This document shows, one piece after another, positions 8,254 through 8,900 of a stretch of DNA of 8,900 bases. Position numbers and translations under genes: made by a program. A model generated the notes under the pieces. It searched no databases, was not told the DNA's origin, and worked only from the letters and a program-made list of their open reading frames with translations. The DNA is taken from contig CAYSPU010000237.1 of NCBI GenBank assembly GCA_964432995.1, positions 1 to 8,900 on the forward strand, given 5' to 3'. This DNA comes from CAYSPU01 sp964432995 (GTDB lineage Bacteria; Verrucomicrobiota; Verrucomicrobiia; Limisphaerales; JAHDYP01). Every line of letters begins with the position of its first letter. The first letter of the stretch is position 1.

Positions 8254-8289
8254 CGCAGCAAAGGGCGTGTGCGTCCTGCTGCGGGTCGA
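8254..8289 (+). repeat. 36-base box, copy 2
   Basis: Second copy of the box at 8095-8130, reading CGCAGCAAAGGGCGTGTGCG at its start and ending CTGCGGGTCGA. Its last bases overlap the start of two-hairpin element copy A. The later copy B lacks this upstream box. Confidence 0.75.
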
Positions 8290-8373
8290 TCCCGCGGCCG
8301 CGGGACGCGGTCCGGAGAAGGGGCTGCGCCCAGCTTGGGCGCAGGGAGCAGCGCAACGGAGCAGCGCCCCGAT
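8278..8373 (+). repeat. Two-hairpin repeat element, copy A (96 bp)
   Basis: Matches 8711-8805 along its whole length with one single-base indel and very few substitutions (for example GAGCAGCGC versus GAGCGCCGC). It contains a 14-base palindrome CCCGCGGCCGCGGG (8291-8304), and a second hairpin CTGCGCCCA GCT TGGGCGCAG (8324-8344, 9-bp stem, 3-base loop). It ends GGAGCAGCGCCCCGAT. The architecture resembles REP/BIME-like elements. No coding function seen. Confidence 0.9.
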
Positions 8374-8488
8374 TTCAGTGGGCGCTTCCCGGCGCGCGTG
8401 AGTTACTGCGCCGCAGGAGCGGCGCCGCCCGGCATCTGGTTCACTGCGCGCGGCGCAATCCCGGCCCGGGGGTTATTGGGGCGGGCCG

Positions 8489-8575
8489 GTTCTGTGCCTT
8501 TTCGCGGCTCAAGAACGGACGACGGTCGAACCAATTCAATCCACCGCGTGGTATAGCCGCAAAAAGGCGCAGAAC
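8489..8575. repeat. Imperfect inverted repeat 1 (20-base arms)
   Basis: The left arm at 8489-8508 and the reverse complement of 8556-8575 agree at 18 of 20 bases (GTTCTGYGCCTTTTYGCGGC). The spacer is 47 bases. The arms belong to the interspersed GCAAAAAGGCGCAGAA type of sequence. No reading frame inside. Confidence 0.85.
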
Positions 8576-8596
8576 ACGCAAAAGGGGATTCGATTG

Positions 8597-8674
8597 AACA
8601 ACAAAGACGCAAAGGCACAAAGGGCCAACCCCGTCCAGTCCCCTCGCCCTTCGCGCCTTTGTTCCTTTGTTGTT
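8597..8674. repeat. Imperfect inverted repeat 2 (29-base arms)
   Basis: Arms 8597-8625 and 8646-8674 pair at about 24 of 29 positions around a 20-base loop. The perfect blocks are AACAACAAAG with CTTTGTTGTT, AAAGGC with GCCTTT, and AAGGGC with GCCCTT. The mismatches leave a symmetric internal loop, so arm lengths stay in register. It lies 22 bases from inverted repeat 1 and is purine-rich on one arm. Confidence 0.85.
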
Positions 8675-8710
8675 GTCCCCTCCGCCTGACAGTCACCAGG
8701 ACTTCAGATG

Positions 8711-8805
8711 GCTGCGGGTCGATCCCGCGGCCGCGGGACGCGGTCCGGAAGGGGGCTGCGCCCAGCTTGGGCGCAGGGAGCGCCGCAACGGAGCAGCGCC
8801 CCGAT
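8711..8805 (+). repeat. Two-hairpin repeat element, copy B (95 bp)
   Basis: Near-identical to copy A, 433 bases away in the same orientation. It keeps both hairpins: the palindrome at 8724-8737 and the 9-bp stem at 8756-8764 with 8768-8776. Bases on both sides of the copy differ from those around copy A, so the unit boundary is fairly sharp. Confidence 0.9.
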
Positions 8806-8837
8806 CTTAGGAGTCGCCCTCGTCCGGTCGTCCGTTC

Positions 8838-8900
8838 CTGCGGCCGGGGACGGCCGCAGCCCGGCAGAGGGCTGCGCCCGTCTCGGGCGCAGGGAGCACC
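8838..8900 (+). repeat. Two-hairpin repeat element, diverged copy C, cut by the window edge
   Basis: Same architecture with changed sequence. Hairpin 1 is now CTGCGGCCG GGGA CGGCCGCAG (8838-8859), and hairpin 2 is CTGCGCCCG TCT CGGGCGCAG (8872-8892). The closing pair of hairpin 2 changed from A-T to G-C with pairing kept. It continues GGGAGCACC and runs off the window. Confidence 0.75.

Larger units (their letters stand above)
8038..8900. other. Gene-free, repeat-rich intergenic stretch upstream of panC
   Basis: About 860 bases in which the open frames on both strands are low-complexity, R/A/P/G-rich translations of repeats, with no recognisable domain and no good start. The stretch contains a twice-occurring 36-base box, a roughly 95-base two-hairpin element in two near-identical copies and one diverged copy, two separate imperfect inverted repeats, and several short GC-rich hairpins (for example 8154-8173 CGACTC/GAGTCG and 8231-8244 GCCTC/GAGGC). 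CCGCGGTCCG at 8137-8146 pairs perfectly with CGGACCGCGG at 8201-8210. No tRNA, transposase or known RNA was recognised. Confidence 0.7.

Noticed and set aside
8403..8696. 97-codon minus-strand frame upstream of panC
   Set aside because: It translates the two inverted repeats, has no domain or signal, and resembles spurious proteins derived from interspersed repeats.
8278..8805. Composite transposon or insertion sequence bounded by the 95-bp direct repeats
   Set aside because: The 337 bases between the copies contain no transposase-like frame, and the repeats lack terminal inverted-repeat and target-duplication features.
8095..8900. CRISPR array
   Set aside because: The repeats are too few, unevenly spaced (159, 433 and about 116 bases) and internally structured; there are no regular spacers and no cas genes.

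Overview
The window is GC-rich bacterial DNA in which every gene I can support lies on the minus strand. The fibronectin module beginning WDPSPDP, the fused MEMO/AMMECR1 protein, the membrane spermidine-synthase-like protein and the short-repeat intergenic DNA together suggest the Verrucomicrobiota, perhaps the Pedosphaera/Limisphaera side. This is inferred from gene families and repeat style; there is no rRNA marker here.

Layout in transcription order, right to left. Positions 8900-8038 hold about 860 bases with no credible gene, packed with GC-rich direct repeats and inverted repeats. Next come panC (8037-7174, pantothenate synthetase) and nadB (7187-5574, L-aspartate oxidase), which overlap by 14 bases and look like a cofactor-synthesis pair. 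A gap of about 280 bases follows, with two arrays of one degenerate heptamer and a perfect 16-bp tandem duplication. After it are a small secreted fibronectin-type-III protein (5291-4860), a minisatellite of about 39-bp units (4668-4846), and aspS (4598-2796, aspartyl-tRNA synthetase). The next gap carries a CCT microsatellite and a telomere-like CCTAAT array. The last genes are an exported-looking fusion of AmmeMemoRadiSam proteins B and A (2563-1031) and, 14 bases on, a membrane protein with a spermidine-synthase-like C-terminus (1016 to beyond the left edge).

The genes are mostly housekeeping. NadB makes iminoaspartate for NAD synthesis, PanC joins pantoate to beta-alanine for coenzyme A, and AspS charges tRNA. 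All three sit on aspartate-derived metabolism, but the FN3 gene and repeat-filled gaps separate aspS from panC-nadB, so one transcript is not shown.

I see no defence system, mobile-element enzyme, CRISPR array, tRNA or rRNA. The most unusual content is the repeats: each of the four non-coding stretches over about 200 bases holds a different family, and at the right end a roughly 95-base, two-hairpin element occurs in two near-identical copies plus a diverged third copy with a compensatory base-pair change.
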